Shown in pieces: positions 42,333-51,757 of a DNA stretch of 64,000 nt (positions are counted from its first letter, which is position 1; each line of letters begins with the position of its first letter). This DNA comes from Streptomyces sp. NL15-2K (GTDB lineage Bacteria > Actinomycetota > Actinomycetes > Streptomycetales > Streptomycetaceae). The notes below the pieces were generated by a model. That model had not been told where the DNA came from. It saw only the letters and a program-made list of their open reading frames with translations, and did no database searches. Where the stretch lies: contig NZ_CP130630.1 in assembly GCF_030551255.1 (NCBI RefSeq), forward strand, positions 6,863,501 to 6,927,500. The letters run 5' to 3'. A program made the position numbers and the translations under genes.

Positions 42333-42752
42333 ATGCTGATCCCCCGTAGGGTCAAGCACCGCAAGCAGCACCACCCGAAGCGTCGTGGTGAGGCCAAGGG
42401 CGGTACGACTGTCGCGTTCGGCGAGTACGGCATCCAGGCGCTGACCCCGGCCTACGTGACGAACCGCCAGATCGAGGCGGCTCGTATCGCGATGACCCGC
42501 CACATCAAGCGTGGCGGCAAGGTCTGGATCAACATCTACCCGGACCGCCCGCTGACGAAGAAGCCCGCCGAGACCCGCATGGGTTCCGGTAAGGGCTCCC
42601 CCGAGTGGTGGGTCGCGAACGTGCACCCGGGCCGGGTCATGTTCGAGCTGTCCTACCCGAACGAGAAGATTGCGCGTGAGGCCCTCACTCGTGCGGCGCA
42701 CAAGCTGCCGATGAAGTGCCGGATCGTCAAGCGCGAGGCAGGTGAAGCGTGA
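42333..42752 (+). CDS. rplP: 50S ribosomal protein L16
   Basis: 139 aa. It helps position A-site t[41 protein letters not shown] and [15 protein letters not shown] are complete. Its TGA overlaps the rpmC ATG by one base. Confidence 0.98.
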   Translation: MLIPRRVKHRKQHHPKRRGEAKGGTTVAFGEYGIQALTPAYVTNRQIEAARIAMTRHIKRGGKVWINIYPDRPLTKKPAETRMGSGKGSPEWWVANVHPGRVMFELSYPNEKIAREALTRAAHKLPMKCRIVKREAGEA

Positions 42753-42976
42753 TGTCGGCCGGTACCAAGGCGTCCGAGCTGCGCGAGCTGGGTGACGAGG
42801 AGCTTCTGGCGAAGCTCCGCGAAGCCAAGGAAGAGCTGTTCAACCTCCGCTTCCAGGCGGCGACCGGTCAGCTCGAGAACCACGGTCGGCTGAAGGCCGT
42901 CCGCAAGGACATCGCGCGGATCTACACCCTGATGCGTGAGCGCGAGCTGGGCATCGAGACGGTGGAGAGCGCCTGA
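42752..42976 (+). CDS. rpmC: 50S ribosomal protein L29
   Basis: 74 aa from ATG 42752; the codon just before it (GTG 42749) is in frame but unlikely. The two-helix protein sits near the exit tunnel. [20 protein letters not shown] and the L29 signature [20 protein letters not shown] are present. Overlaps both neighbours by one base. Confidence 0.97.
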   Translation: MSAGTKASELRELGDEELLAKLREAKEELFNLRFQAATGQLENHGRLKAVRKDIARIYTLMRERELGIETVESA

Positions 42977-43263
42977 TGAGCGAGAGCAACGTGACAGAAG
43001 AGACGAAGACGGACCGCGGTTTCCGCAAGACCCGTGAGGGTCTGGTCGTCAGCGACAAGATGGACAAGACCGTCGTCGTCGCCGTCGAGGACCGCGTCAA
43101 GCACGCGCTGTACGGCAAGGTCATCCGCCGTACGAACAAGCTCAAGGCGCACGACGAGCAGAACGCCGCGGGCGTCGGCGACCGTGTCCTCCTCATGGAG
43201 ACCCGGCCGCTGTCCGCGACGAAGCGCTGGCGCGTCGTCGAGATCCTCGAGAAGGCCAAGTAG
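42976..43263 (+). CDS. rpsQ: 30S ribosomal protein S17
   Basis: 95 aa with an OB-fold: [36 protein letters not shown] and the S17 signature [20 protein letters not shown]. It is the last gene of the S10 block; the 131-bp gap to rplN holds three hairpins. Confidence 0.98.
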   Translation: MSESNVTEETKTDRGFRKTREGLVVSDKMDKTVVVAVEDRVKHALYGKVIRRTNKLKAHDEQNAAGVGDRVLLMETRPLSATKRWRVVEILEKAK

Positions 43264-43394
43264 GTAATTCGCGCAAGCGAATTCCAAAGAAACCGCCTGC
43301 GGGCACCCCCGCAGGACAGTTCCGCCAGGCTTGGCGAGCTCCGTAAGTCACTTACGGAGCTCGCCGGGAACCGGCAGACAAACAGGAGATAGAC
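43264..43394 (+). promoter_or_regulatory. Three-hairpin intercistronic region before rplN
   Basis: Hairpin 1: AATTCGC (43266-43272)/GCGAATT (43277-43283) with a GCAA tetraloop. Hairpin 2: CCTGCGGG (43296-43303)/CCCGCAGG (43308-43315). Hairpin 3: a 15-bp perfect stem, GGCGAGCTCCGTAAG (43333-43347)/CTTACGGAGCTCGCC (43351-43365). No T tract. It may be an attenuator, processing site or protein-binding leader at the S10/spc boundary. Confidence 0.7.
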
Positions 43395-43763
43395 GTGATC
43401 CAGCAGGAGTCGCGACTGCGTGTCGCCGACAACACTGGTGCGAAGGAAATCCTTTGCATCCGTGTGCTCGGTGGCTCCGGTCGCCGCTACGCGGGCATCG
43501 GTGACGTCATCGTCGCCACCGTCAAGGACGCGATCCCCGGTGGCAACGTGAAGAAGGGTGACGTCGTCAAGGCGGTCATCGTTCGCACCGTCAAGGAGCG
43601 CCGCCGTCCGGACGGCTCGTACATCCGCTTCGACGAGAACGCCGCCGTCATTCTGAAGAACGACGGCGACCCTCGCGGCACCCGTATCTTCGGCCCCGTC
43701 GGCCGTGAGCTGCGCGAGAAGAAGTTCATGAAGATCATCTCGCTCGCGCCGGAGGTGCTGTAA
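43395..43763 (+). CDS. rplN: 50S ribosomal protein L14
   Basis: 122 aa from GTG, preceded by AGGAGA. It forms an intersubunit bridge. [20 protein letters not shown] and [20 protein letters not shown] are present, as is the L14 signature with [15 protein letters not shown]. First gene of the spc block. Confidence 0.98.
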   Translation: MIQQESRLRVADNTGAKEILCIRVLGGSGRRYAGIGDVIVATVKDAIPGGNVKKGDVVKAVIVRTVKERRRPDGSYIRFDENAAVILKNDGDPRGTRIFGPVGRELREKKFMKIISLAPEVL

Positions 43764-43765
43764 GC

Positions 43766-44089
43766 ATGAAGATCAAGAAGGGCGACCTGGTCCAGGTCAT
43801 CACCGGTAAGGACAAGGGCAAGCAGGGCAAGGTCATCGCGGCCTTCCCCCGCGAGGACCGTGTTCTGGTCGAGGGTGTCAACCGGGTCAAGAAGCACACC
43901 AAGGCCGGTCCCACAGCGCGTGGTTCGCAGGCCGGCGGCATCGTCACCACCGAGGCCCCGATTCACGTGAGCAATGTTCAGCTCGTCGTGGAGAAGGACG
44001 GCAACAAGGTCGTGACCCGCGTCGGTTACCGCTTCGACGAAGAGGGCAACAAGATCCGCGTTGCCAAGCGGACGGGTGAGGACATCTGA
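43766..44089 (+). CDS. rplX: 50S ribosomal protein L24
   Basis: 107 aa with a KOW motif ([20 protein letters not shown]). It initiates 50S assembly. [15 protein letters not shown] and the end [20 protein letters not shown] are normal. It is 2 bp after rplN and overlaps rplE by 1 nt. Confidence 0.98.
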   Translation: MKIKKGDLVQVITGKDKGKQGKVIAAFPREDRVLVEGVNRVKKHTKAGPTARGSQAGGIVTTEAPIHVSNVQLVVEKDGNKVVTRVGYRFDEEGNKIRVAKRTGEDI

Positions 44090-44646
44090 TGACGACCACC
44101 ACCACTCCGCGTCTGAAGACGAAGTACCGCGAGGAGATCGCGGGCAAGCTGCGTGAGCAGTTCTCCTACGAGAACGTCATGCAGATTCCCGGCCTCGTCA
44201 AGATCGTGGTCAACATGGGTGTGGGCGACGCCGCCCGCGACTCCAAGCTGATCGAGGGCGCCATCCGCGACCTCACCACGATCACCGGTCAGAAGCCGGC
44301 CGTCACCAAGGCCCGCAAGTCCATCGCGCAGTTCAAGCTGCGTGAGGGTCAGCCGATCGGTGCCCACGTCACGCTCCGTGGCGACCGCATGTGGGAGTTC
44401 CTGGACCGCACCCTGTCGCTCGCGCTGCCGCGCATCCGCGACTTCCGTGGTCTGTCCCCCAAGCAGTTCGACGGCCGTGGCAACTACACCTTCGGTCTCA
44501 CGGAGCAGGTCATGTTCCACGAGATCGACCAGGACAAGATCGACCGCGTCCGGGGTATGGACATCACCGTGGTCACCACGGCGACCAACGACGAAGAGGG
44601 CCGTGCCCTTCTGCGTCACCTCGGCTTCCCCTTCAAGGAGGCGTGA
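44089..44646 (+). CDS. rplE: 50S ribosomal protein L5
   Basis: 185 aa. It carries 5S rRNA into the 50S subunit. [40 protein letters not shown] and the C-terminal [20 protein letters not shown] are complete. Its start overlaps rplX (TGATG) and it is followed 5 bp later by rpsN. Confidence 0.98.
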   Translation: MTTTTTPRLKTKYREEIAGKLREQFSYENVMQIPGLVKIVVNMGVGDAARDSKLIEGAIRDLTTITGQKPAVTKARKSIAQFKLREGQPIGAHVTLRGDRMWEFLDRTLSLALPRIRDFRGLSPKQFDGRGNYTFGLTEQVMFHEIDQDKIDRVRGMDITVVTTATNDEEGRALLRHLGFPFKEA

Positions 44647-44651
44647 GCGAG

Positions 44652-44837
44652 ATGGCGAAGAAGGCTCTGATTGCCAAGGCTGCTCGTAAGCCCAAGTTCG
44701 GTGTACGTGGCTACACGCGCTGCCAGCGCTGCGGCCGCCCGCACTCCGTGTACCGCAAGTTCGGCCTGTGCCGCGTGTGCCTTCGTGAGATGGCTCACCG
44801 TGGCGAGCTGCCGGGCGTGACCAAGAGCTCCTGGTAA
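44652..44837 (+). CDS. rpsN: 30S ribosomal protein S14, short zinc form
   Basis: 61 aa (type Z). [20 protein letters not shown], then two Cys-x-x-Cys pairs, [11 protein letters not shown] and [11 protein letters not shown], bind zinc; the end is [10 protein letters not shown]. Streptomycetes often carry a longer zinc-free S14 elsewhere for zinc starvation. It lies between rplE and the structured gap before rpsH. Confidence 0.98.
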   Translation: MAKKALIAKAARKPKFGVRGYTRCQRCGRPHSVYRKFGLCRVCLREMAHRGELPGVTKSSW

Positions 44838-45051
44838 TCCCCTACATAGGGGATCAGCAGGGCTCTCGGTAAGCAATGGGCGTGTCAGGCGCCCTCCTCT
44901 CCATGGCTTAGGCTTGGGGGGTTGGGCGCCTGATTGCCGCCCTTACGACTTACTACGCCGTAGGTCCACCGCGCCGCACCCGTCCCGTCTCGGATCGGGG
45001 AGAGGGATGGCGCACCAGGAAACCCCGGCGAGAGAGGCCGAAGGCCAATTC
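44838..45051 (+). promoter_or_regulatory. Structured 214-bp gap between rpsN and rpsH
   Basis: A hairpin starting right at the rpsN stop, ATCCCCT (44837-44843)/AGGGGAT (44848-44854), and a longer-range 10-bp perfect stem, TCAGGCGCCC (44885-44894)/GGGCGCCTGA (44924-44933). Candidate regulatory leader for rpsH or processing region; no promoter is certain. Confidence 0.55.
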
Positions 45052-45450
45052 ATGACCATGACTGATCCGATCGCAGACATGCTTACGCGTCTGCGAAACG
45101 CGAACTCGGCGTACCACGACACCGTGGCGATGCCGCACTCGAAGATCAAGTCGCACATCGCGGAGATCCTCCAGCAGGAGGGCTTCATCACGGGCTGGAA
45201 GGTCGAGGACGCCGAGGTCGGCAAGAACCTCGTCCTGGAGCTGAAGTTCGGCCCCAACCGTGAGCGCTCCATCGCGGGCATCAAGCGGATCTCCAAGCCC
45301 GGTCTGCGGGTTTACGCGAAGTCCACCAACCTGCCGAAGGTGCTCGGCGGCCTCGGCGTGGCGATCATCTCCACGTCCCACGGGCTCCTCACCGACAAGC
45401 AGGCCGGCAAGAAGGGCGTAGGCGGAGAAGTTCTCGCCTACGTCTGGTAG
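45052..45450 (+). CDS. rpsH: 30S ribosomal protein S8
   Basis: 132 aa from ATG 45052 ([17 protein letters not shown]), the canonical start; the longer frame from 44914 runs through the structured gap and is rejected. The C-terminal signature [15 protein letters not shown] ([18 protein letters not shown]) is present. S8 organises the 30S platform and in E. coli represses the spc operon. Confidence 0.98.
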   Translation: MTMTDPIADMLTRLRNANSAYHDTVAMPHSKIKSHIAEILQQEGFITGWKVEDAEVGKNLVLELKFGPNRERSIAGIKRISKPGLRVYAKSTNLPKVLGGLGVAIISTSHGLLTDKQAGKKGVGGEVLAYVW

Positions 45451-45474
45451 CGGAAGGGAACGGAGGAAACAGCT

Positions 45475-46014
45475 ATGTCGCGCATTGGCAAGCTCCCCAT
45501 CACGGTTCCCGCCGGCGTGGACGTCACCATCGACGGCCGCACGGTTTCGGTCAAGGGCCCCAAGGGCTCGCTGACCCACACCGTTGCCGCGCCGATCGAG
45601 ATCGTCAGGGCTGAGGACGGCGTTCTGAACGTCACCCGCCCCAACGACGAGCGTCAGAACAAGGCCCTGCACGGCCTGTCCCGCACGCTGGTGGCGAACA
45701 TGATCACCGGCGTGACCCAGGGTTACGTGAAGAAGCTCGAGATCAGCGGTGTCGGTTACCGCGTGCAGGCCAAGGGTTCGAACCTCGAGTTCGCGCTCGG
45801 CTACAGCCACCCGATCACCGTCGAGGCGCCCGAGGGCATCACCTTCAAGGTGGAGTCCGCGACCCGCTTCCAGGTCGAGGGCATCGACAAGCAGAAGGTC
45901 GGCGAGGTTGCGGCGAACATCCGCAAGCTGCGCAAGCCCGACCCGTACAAGGCCAAGGGCGTCAAGTACGAGGGCGAAGTCATCCGCCGCAAGGTCGGAA
46001 AGGCGGGTAAGTAA
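45475..46014 (+). CDS. rplF: 50S ribosomal protein L6
   Basis: 179 aa with two related alpha/beta domains. [20 protein letters not shown] and the signature [19 protein letters not shown] are intact. AGGAAACAG precedes the start. Confidence 0.98.
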   Translation: MSRIGKLPITVPAGVDVTIDGRTVSVKGPKGSLTHTVAAPIEIVRAEDGVLNVTRPNDERQNKALHGLSRTLVANMITGVTQGYVKKLEISGVGYRVQAKGSNLEFALGYSHPITVEAPEGITFKVESATRFQVEGIDKQKVGEVAANIRKLRKPDPYKAKGVKYEGEVIRRKVGKAGK

Positions 46015-46017
46015 GCC

Positions 46018-46401
46018 ATGGCATACGGACAGAAGATCCTCAAGGGCGACGCCTACAAGCGCGCCGCGATCAAGCGCCGCCACATCCGGATCCGCAAGTC
46101 GATCAACGGTACGGCGGAGCGTCCTCGTCTGGTCGTGACCCGCTCGAACCGCCACATCGTTGCCCAGGTGATCGACGACCTCAAGGGTCACACCCTTGCG
46201 TCGGCGTCCACCCTGGACACCTCGATCCGCGGTGGCGAGGGCGACAAGTCCGCGCAGGCCAAGCAGGTCGGCGCCCTGGTCGCCGAGCGTGCCAAGGCCG
46301 CCGGTGTCGAGGCCGTCGTATTCGACCGTGGTGGCAACCAGTACGCCGGGCGCATCGCCGCTCTGGCGGACGCCGCCCGCGAAGCCGGCCTGAAGTTCTA
46401 G
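46018..46401 (+). CDS. rplR: 50S ribosomal protein L18
   Basis: 127 aa, 3 bp after rplF. With L5 and L25 it binds 5S r[23 protein letters not shown] and the C-terminal [20 protein letters not shown] are conserved. Confidence 0.98.
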   Translation: MAYGQKILKGDAYKRAAIKRRHIRIRKSINGTAERPRLVVTRSNRHIVAQVIDDLKGHTLASASTLDTSIRGGEGDKSAQAKQVGALVAERAKAAGVEAVVFDRGGNQYAGRIAALADAAREAGLKF

Positions 46402-46470
46402 AGGCCGCCCGTCGCGTCAGCGACAAAATCGTTGGCGCGTAGCTAGCGGAAACAGAGAGAGGTAATTCCA

Positions 46471-47079
46471 ATGGCTGGACCCCAGCGCCGCGGAAGCGGT
46501 GCCGGTGGCGGCGAGCGGCGGGACCGGAAGGGCCGTGACGGCGGCGCAGCTGCCGCCGAGAAGACCGCTTACGTTGAGCGTGTCGTCGCGATCAACCGCG
46601 TCGCCAAGGTTGTGAAGGGTGGTCGTCGCTTCAGCTTCACCGCGCTGGTCGTGGTGGGCGACGGTGACGGCACCGTGGGTGTCGGATACGGCAAGGCCAA
46701 GGAGGTGCCGGCCGCCATCGCCAAGGGCGTTGAGGAGGCCAAGAAGCACTTCTTCAAGGTCCCCCGGATCCAGGGCACCATCCCGCACCCGATCACGGGT
46801 GAGAAGGCTGCGGGCGTCGTTCTCCTCAAGCCGGCCTCGCCGGGTACCGGTGTTATCGCCGGTGGTCCCGTGCGTGCCGTCCTGGAGTGCGCCGGTATCC
46901 ACGACGTGCTGTCGAAGTCGCTCGGCTCGTCGAACGCGATCAACATCGTGCACGCGACCGTGGAGGCCCTGAAGGGTCTGCAGCGTCCCGAGGAGATCGC
47001 GGCCCGCCGCGGTCTGCCCCTCGAGGACGTCGCTCCCGCGGCTCTGCTGCGTGCGCGTGCCGGGGCTGGTGCTGCGTAA
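46471..47079 (+). CDS. rpsE: 30S ribosomal protein S5
   Basis: 202 aa with an N-terminal Gly/Arg-rich extension ([20 protein letters not shown]), then the double-stranded RNA-binding-like domain [20 protein letters not shown] and the C-terminal [21 protein letters not shown]5 affects decoding fidelity and spectinomycin binding; the loop residues look normal. Overlaps rpmD by one base. Confidence 0.98.
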   Translation: MAGPQRRGSGAGGGERRDRKGRDGGAAAAEKTAYVERVVAINRVAKVVKGGRRFSFTALVVVGDGDGTVGVGYGKAKEVPAAIAKGVEEAKKHFFKVPRIQGTIPHPITGEKAAGVVLLKPASPGTGVIAGGPVRAVLECAGIHDVLSKSLGSSNAINIVHATVEALKGLQRPEEIAARRGLPLEDVAPAALLRARAGAGAA

Positions 47080-47261
47080 TGGCTCAGCTCAAGATCACGC
47101 AGACGAAGTCGTACATCGGCAGCAAGCAGAACCACCGTGACACCCTTCGGTCGCTTGGTCTCAAGGGGATCAACACCGTGGTCGTCAAGGAGGACCGCCC
47201 CGAGTTCCGCGGCATGGTGCACACCGTCCGCCACCTCGTGACGGTCGAGGAGGTCGACTGA
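47079..47261 (+). CDS. rpmD: 50S ribosomal protein L30
   Basis: 60 aa. [20 protein letters not shown] and [15 protein letters not shown] are the L30 signature. The start overlaps the rpsE TAA (TAATG). Confidence 0.97.
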   Translation: MAQLKITQTKSYIGSKQNHRDTLRSLGLKGINTVVVKEDRPEFRGMVHTVRHLVTVEEVD

Positions 47262-47263
47262 TC

Positions 47264-47719
47264 ATGGCGGAGAACAACCCGCTCAAGATCCACAACCTCC
47301 GTCCCGCCCCGGGCGCCAAGACCGCCAAGACCCGTGTCGGTCGTGGTGAGGCGTCGAAGGGTAAGACGGCCGGTCGTGGTACCAAGGGAACCAAGGCCCG
47401 CTACCAGGTTCCGGAGCGCTTCGAGGGTGGCCAGATGCCGCTGCACATGCGCCTCCCGAAGCTGAAGGGCTTCAAGAACCCGTTCAAGACCGAGTACCAG
47501 GTCGTGAACCTCGACAAGCTGGCCGCGCTCTACCCCGAGGGTGGCGAGGTCACCGTCGAGTCGCTGGTGGCCAAGGGTGCCGTTCGCAAGAACAGCCTCG
47601 TCAAGGTCCTCGGCCAGGGCGAGATCTCCGTGGCACTGCAGGTGACGGTCGACGCCGTCTCCGGCTCCGCCAAGGAGAAGATCACCGCTGCCGGCGGTAC
47701 CGTCACCGAGCTCGTCTGA
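47264..47719 (+). CDS. rplO: 50S ribosomal protein L15
   Basis: 151 aa, 2 bp after rpmD. An extended N-terminal arm ([20 protein letters not shown]) threads 23S rRNA; the signature [16 protein letters not shown] is present. A strong hairpin follows before secY. Confidence 0.98.
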   Translation: MAENNPLKIHNLRPAPGAKTAKTRVGRGEASKGKTAGRGTKGTKARYQVPERFEGGQMPLHMRLPKLKGFKNPFKTEYQVVNLDKLAALYPEGGEVTVESLVAKGAVRKNSLVKVLGQGEISVALQVTVDAVSGSAKEKITAAGGTVTELV

Positions 47720-47753
47720 ACATCACAGGCGTGTCGATGACTTGAATGATCCC

Positions 47754-47787
47754 ACCGGGGATGCCCCACAAATGGGGTATCCCCGGT
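47754..47787 (+). terminator. Hairpin between rplO and secY
   Basis: A 15-bp stem with one G-U pair, ACCGGGGATGCCCCA (47754-47768) with TGGGGTATCCCCGGT (47773-47787), and a CAAA loop. With the 233-bp gap it suggests that secY-adk-map has at least partly separate transcription. Confidence 0.75.
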
Positions 47788-47952
47788 TGGTCGTTCCAAG
47801 GGTGGCAGTCTCGCGGGTAAGGTGGCCTGCACTGCCAACTTTCACAGGGGGCTCTTTACGGGGCACTCGAAGCGGCAGTTGACCGTTACGTATTCGTCGA
47901 ACCTCAAGACCGTCACCCTTGACGCAGTAGCGCGGGGGTCGCAGGAGGCACC

Positions 47953-49266
47953 GTGCTCACCGCGTTCGCCCGGGCGTTCAAGACGCCCGACCTGCGCAAG
48001 AAGCTGCTCTTCACGCTCGGCATCATCGTGGTCTATCGGGCAGGCACGCATGTACCGATCCCGGGTGTCGACTACCGGAACGTACAGACCTGTATCGACC
48101 AGGCGAGCTCCAGCCAGGGTCTGTTCGGTCTGGTCAACATGTTCAGTGGTGGCGCGCTGCTGCAGATCACGATCTTCGCGCTCGGCATCATGCCGTACAT
48201 CACGGCGAGCATCATCCTGCAGCTGTTGACCGTCGTGATCCCACGCCTGGAAGCCCTCAAGAAGGAGGGACAGGCGGGCACGTCGAAGATCACGCAGTAC
48301 ACCCGTTACCTGACGGTGGCGCTCGCGATCCTGCAGGGCACCGGTCTGGTGGCCACGGCCCGCAGCGGTGCGCTGTTCACCGGCTGCCCGGTCGGCAACC
48401 AGATCGTGCCGGACCAGTCGATCTTCGTCACCATCACGATGGTCATCACCATGACCGCCGGCACCGCCGTCGTCATGTGGCTCGGTGAGCTCATCACCGA
48501 CCGCGGCATTGGCAACGGCATGTCGATCCTCATGTTCATCTCCATCGCCGCGACCTTCCCGTCCGCGCTGTGGGCCATCAAGCAGCAGGGCTCCCTGGCC
48601 GACGGCTGGATCGAGTTCGGCACCGTCATCCTCGTCGGCCTGGTGATGGTCGGCCTGGTGGTCTTCGTCGAGCAGGCCCAGCGCCGCATCCCCGTGCAGT
48701 ACGCCAAGCGGATGATCGGCCGCCGCTCCTACGGTGGTACGTCGACGTACATCCCGCTGAAGGTCAACCAGGCGGGTGTGATTCCCGTCATCTTCGCTTC
48801 GTCGCTGCTCTACATCCCGGCGCTGATCGTCCAGTTCTCCAATTCCCAGGCGGGATGGGCGACCTGGATCACGAAGAACCTGGCCGACACGGCGGCGCCG
48901 GCGCACATCACTCTCTACTTCTTCCTGATCGTCTTCTTCGCGTTCTTCTACGTGGCCATCTCGTTCAACCCCGAGGAAGTCGCGGACAACATGAAGAAGT
49001 ATGGTGGCTTCATCCCGGGCATCCGGGCTGGCCGACCGACCGCTGAGTATTTGTCGTACGTACTCAACCGGATCACCTGGCCGGGTTCGCTGTACTTGGG
49101 GCTGATCGCTCTCGTGCCGACGATGGCGTTGGCTGGTTTCGGGGCTAACCAGAACTTCCCGTTCGGCGGGACCAGCATCCTGATCATCGTGGGTGTGGGT
49201 CTCGAGACGGTGAAGCAGATCGAGAGTCAGCTTCAGCAGCGCAATTACGAAGGGTTCCTCCGCTGA
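47953..49266 (+). CDS. secY: Preprotein translocase subunit SecY
   Basis: 437 aa from GTG. It is the ten-helix core of the Sec channel. LTAFARAFKTPDLRKKLLFT leads into helix 1; the plug/helix-2 region (GLFGLVNMFSGGALLQITIF), the cytoplasmic loop AQRRIPVQYAKRMIGRRSYG and GKRPGK-type end with TAEYLSYVLNRITWPGSLYL are recognisable. It works with the SecE encoded at 11.5 kb. It overlaps adk by 1 nt. Confidence 0.97.
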   Translation: MLTAFARAFKTPDLRKKLLFTLGIIVVYRAGTHVPIPGVDYRNVQTCIDQASSSQGLFGLVNMFSGGALLQITIFALGIMPYITASIILQLLTVVIPRLEALKKEGQAGTSKITQYTRYLTVALAILQGTGLVATARSGALFTGCPVGNQIVPDQSIFVTITMVITMTAGTAVVMWLGELITDRGIGNGMSILMFISIAATFPSALWAIKQQGSLADGWIEFGTVILVGLVMVGLVVFVEQAQRRIPVQYAKRMIGRRSYGGTSTYIPLKVNQAGVIPVIFASSLLYIPALIVQFSNSQAGWATWITKNLADTAAPAHITLYFFLIVFFAFFYVAISFNPEEVADNMKKYGGFIPGIRAGRPTAEYLSYVLNRITWPGSLYLGLIALVPTMALAGFGANQNFPFGGTSILIIVGVGLETVKQIESQLQQRNYEGFLR

Positions 49267-49928
49267 TGCGTATCGTCCTCGTCGGGCCGCCGGGTGCCGG
49301 TAAGGGAACGCAGGCCGCGTTCCTCGCACAGAACCTGTCGATCCCGCACATCTCCACGGGCGACCTGTTCCGGGCCAACATCAGCCAGCAGACGGAACTC
49401 GGCAAACTGGCGAAGTCCTACATGGACGCCGGAAACCTGGTGCCGGACGAGGTCACGATCGGCATGGCCAAGGACCGCATGGAGAAGCCGGACGCCGAGA
49501 ACGGCTTTCTCCTCGACGGCTTCCCGCGCAATGTCTCGCAGGCCGAGGCGCTGGACGAGATGCTGCAGTCCGAGAGCATGAAGCTGGACGCGGTGCTGGA
49601 CCTCGAGGTCCCCGAGGAAGAGGTCGTCAAGCGGATCGCCGGCCGCCGCATCTGCCGCAACGACTCGGCGCACGTGTTCCACGTGTCGTACAAGCCGGCG
49701 GCGAAGGAAGGCGTCTGCGACGTCTGCGGCGGCGAGCTGTACCAGCGGGACGACGACTCCGAGGAGACCGTGCGCAAGCGGCTCGAGGTCTACCACACGC
49801 AGACCGAGCCGATCATCGACTACTACAAGGCTCAGGGGCTGGTCGTGACCATCTCCGCACTGGGCAAGGTGGAAGACGTCACGGCTCGCGCCATGGAGGC
49901 GCTCAAGCGTGAGGACGAGGGCAAGTAG
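49266..49928 (+). CDS. adk: Adenylate kinase
   Basis: 220 aa. It interconverts ATP, AMP and ADP. P-loop GPPGAGKGTQ, AMP-site DLFRANI and LLDGFPRN are intact. The LID is the long form with CRNDSAHVFH and CDVC, i.e. three Cys and a His in the positions of the structural zinc site, though not the textbook four-Cys set. The secY-adk-map order is standard. Confidence 0.97.
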   Translation: MRIVLVGPPGAGKGTQAAFLAQNLSIPHISTGDLFRANISQQTELGKLAKSYMDAGNLVPDEVTIGMAKDRMEKPDAENGFLLDGFPRNVSQAEALDEMLQSESMKLDAVLDLEVPEEEVVKRIAGRRICRNDSAHVFHVSYKPAAKEGVCDVCGGELYQRDDDSEETVRKRLEVYHTQTEPIIDYYKAQGLVVTISALGKVEDVTARAMEALKREDEGK

Positions 49929-50055
49929 TCGTTGGTACGTCGGTGTAGCCGCGGTTCCCTGACGGGGGCCGCGGCTGCTGTGTGACGGCACGTATCGTTG
50001 AGGGCACCCGTACGCCCTCCGGCCCTCCCCGGTTCCAAGAAAGGCCCCCGCCCCC

Positions 50056-50892
50056 ATGGTGCAGATCAAGACCCCCGAGCAGATCGCCAAGATGCGTGAG
50101 GCGGGGCTGGTCGTCGCCGCCATTCACGCGGCGACGCGTGAGGCCGCGGTTCCCGGGGCCACGACCAAGGATCTGGACCAGGTGGCGCGCAAGGTGCTCG
50201 CGGAGCACGACGCGAAGCCGAACTTCCTGGGCTACGGCGGCTTCCCCGCGACCATCTGCACCTCGGTGAACGAGGTCGTCGTGCACGGCATCCCGTCGGA
50301 GGAGGTCGTCCTCAAGGACGGGGACATCATCTCCATCGACTGCGGCGCGATCATCGACGGCTGGCACGGCGACGCGGCGTACACGGCCTTCGTGGGCTCG
50401 GGTCACGCTCCGGAGCTGGTGGAGCTCTCCCGGGTCACCGAGGAGTCGATGTGGGCCGGTATCGCGGCCATGAAGCAGGGCAACCGGCTGGTCGACGTCT
50501 CCCGGGCCATCGAGACGTACATCCGCCGCCAGCCGAAGCCGGGCGGCGGTCGCTACGGCATCATCGAGGACTACGGCGGCCACGGCATCGGCACCGAGAT
50601 GCACATGGACCCGCACCTGCTGAACTACGTCGACCGCCGCCGCGGCAAGGGCCCCAAGCTGGTCCCCGGCTTCTGCCTCGCCATCGAGCCGATGGTCTCC
50701 CTCGGCACCCCGAAGACAGAGGTCCTGTCGGACGACTGGACGGTCATCACGACGGACGGCACCTGGTCCTCGCACTGGGAGCATTCGGTTGCGTTGACGG
50801 AGCAGGGGCCGCTGGTGCTGACGGCGCCGGACGGGGGCAAGGCGAAGCTGGCGGAGTACGGGATTGTGGCTGCGCCGGATCCGCTGGCCTGA
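50056..50892 (+). CDS. map: Methionine aminopeptidase, type I
   Basis: 278 aa. It removes N-terminal Met from nascent proteins. Metal ligands are visible: DCGAIIDGWHGDAAYT (two Asp), GHGIGTEMH (His), CLAIEPMV (Glu) and SHWEHSVALTEQGPL (Glu region). The chosen ATG gives MVQIKTPEQIAKMREAGLVV, the family's usual N terminus. It ends the secY-adk-map unit. Confidence 0.97.
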   Translation: MVQIKTPEQIAKMREAGLVVAAIHAATREAAVPGATTKDLDQVARKVLAEHDAKPNFLGYGGFPATICTSVNEVVVHGIPSEEVVLKDGDIISIDCGAIIDGWHGDAAYTAFVGSGHAPELVELSRVTEESMWAGIAAMKQGNRLVDVSRAIETYIRRQPKPGGGRYGIIEDYGGHGIGTEMHMDPHLLNYVDRRRGKGPKLVPGFCLAIEPMVSLGTPKTEVLSDDWTVITTDGTWSSHWEHSVALTEQGPLVLTAPDGGKAKLAEYGIVAAPDPLA

Positions 50893-50962
50893 CGTTTGCC
50901 GGCGCGGGTAGTGGGGGCTCCCCCGAAGGGGCCTCGTCCGCAAACGCCGGACGGGCTTGGAT
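50891..50962. repeat. Streptomyces-type intergenic repeat after map
   Basis: It contains GGGGGCTCCCCCGAAGGGGC and CGTCCGCAAACGCCGGACG (hairpin CGTCCG/CGGACG, 50935-50953), modules that recur between genes throughout Streptomyces genomes (from general knowledge of the genus). It may act as the terminator for secY-adk-map. Confidence 0.7.
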
Positions 50963-51042
50963 TGCCGTGGCCCGGTGTCGCGAACGACGGACGGTCCGAG
51001 TTCGCCGCTTAATGATCTACAGCGTGGGGCAGGCTTCCACGA

Positions 51043-51072
51043 TTCGTCTTTCCGAGAGGCCTGACGTAGACT
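51043..51072 (+). promoter_or_regulatory. Possible promoter of infA and the alpha operon
   Basis: -35 TTCGTC (51043-51048), 18-bp spacer, -10 TAGACT (51067-51072), leaving an about 95-nt leader before infA. The remainder of 50893-51173 is the repeat described above and unassigned sequence. Confidence 0.5.
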
Positions 51073-51173
51073 GACTCGTCGGCTCTCGTGCACCCGCATG
51101 TCTCCATGCGCTCGTATGGGATGTGCAAGTGTAACGAGAAGTCGATCAAGGTAGTCGATTCGAAGGGCGAAGC

Positions 51174-51395
51174 GTGGCCAAGAAGCAAGGTGCCATCGAG
51201 ATCGAAGGCACTGTCGTCGAGTCTCTCCCGAACGCCATGTTCAAGGTGGAGCTCCAGAACGGCCACCAGGTCCTGGCACACATCAGCGGCAAGATGCGTA
51301 TGCACTACATCCGCATCCTCCCTGACGACCGGGTCGTGGTGGAGCTGTCTCCGTACGACCTGACGCGTGGCCGGATCGTCTACCGGTACAAGTAG
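51174..51395 (+). CDS. infA: Translation initiation factor IF-1
   Basis: 73 aa from GTG; one OB-fold. [40 protein letters not shown] and [17 protein letters not shown] are the full IF-1 pattern. It blocks the A site during initiation. rpmJ follows 59 bp later. Confidence 0.98.
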   Translation: MAKKQGAIEIEGTVVESLPNAMFKVELQNGHQVLAHISGKMRMHYIRILPDDRVVVELSPYDLTRGRIVYRYK

Positions 51396-51454
51396 ATCTT
51401 GCCTTTGCCCCGCTTCCCGCGGGGTGGTGGCACTGACCCGGAGAACCTCACCCC

Positions 51455-51568
51455 ATGAAGGTCAAGCCGAGCGTCAAGAAGATCTGCGACAAGTGCAGGG
51501 TGATCCGCCGTCACGGCCGGGTCATGGTCATCTGCGAGAACCCGCGCCACAAGCAGCGCCAGGGCTGA
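51455..51568 (+). CDS. rpmJ: 50S ribosomal protein L36
   Basis: 37 aa. [20 protein letters not shown] and [13 protein letters not shown] carry the CxxC, Cys and His zinc ligands of the C+ form. Too short for a usual ORF cut-off, but unmistakable by sequence and by its place between infA and rpsM. Confidence 0.98.
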   Translation: MKVKPSVKKICDKCRVIRRHGRVMVICENPRHKQRQG

Positions 51569-51757
51569 CGCACGACCCACCCTCTGCGATTCGCAGAATT
51601 TCGCGCGACGCGAGCTGAATATGTTCATACGCAGGATCCAGGCACGCTCAGGCGCCTGATACCCCCGGTTCGGAGGCCGGGGACCCAGTTCGTACCTCAT
51701 ACGGCGGCTGGGAGTCGGTTCTGCGGAAGACCTCCGAAGATCAACTGGAGCCATTGA
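51569..51757 (+). promoter_or_regulatory. Structured rpmJ-rpsM intercistronic region
   Basis: 189 nt with two hairpins: TCTGCG/CGCAGA around ATT (about 51584-51598) and CCCCGG/CCGGGG (about 51663-51682). Candidate leader for rpsM-rpsK-rpoA-rplQ. No certain promoter. Confidence 0.4.

Noticed and set aside
44914..45051. N-terminal extension of S8 in the long open frame
   Set aside because: S8 of all bacteria starts at the [10 protein letters not shown] position; the extension has no conservation signature and lies in the structured gap.
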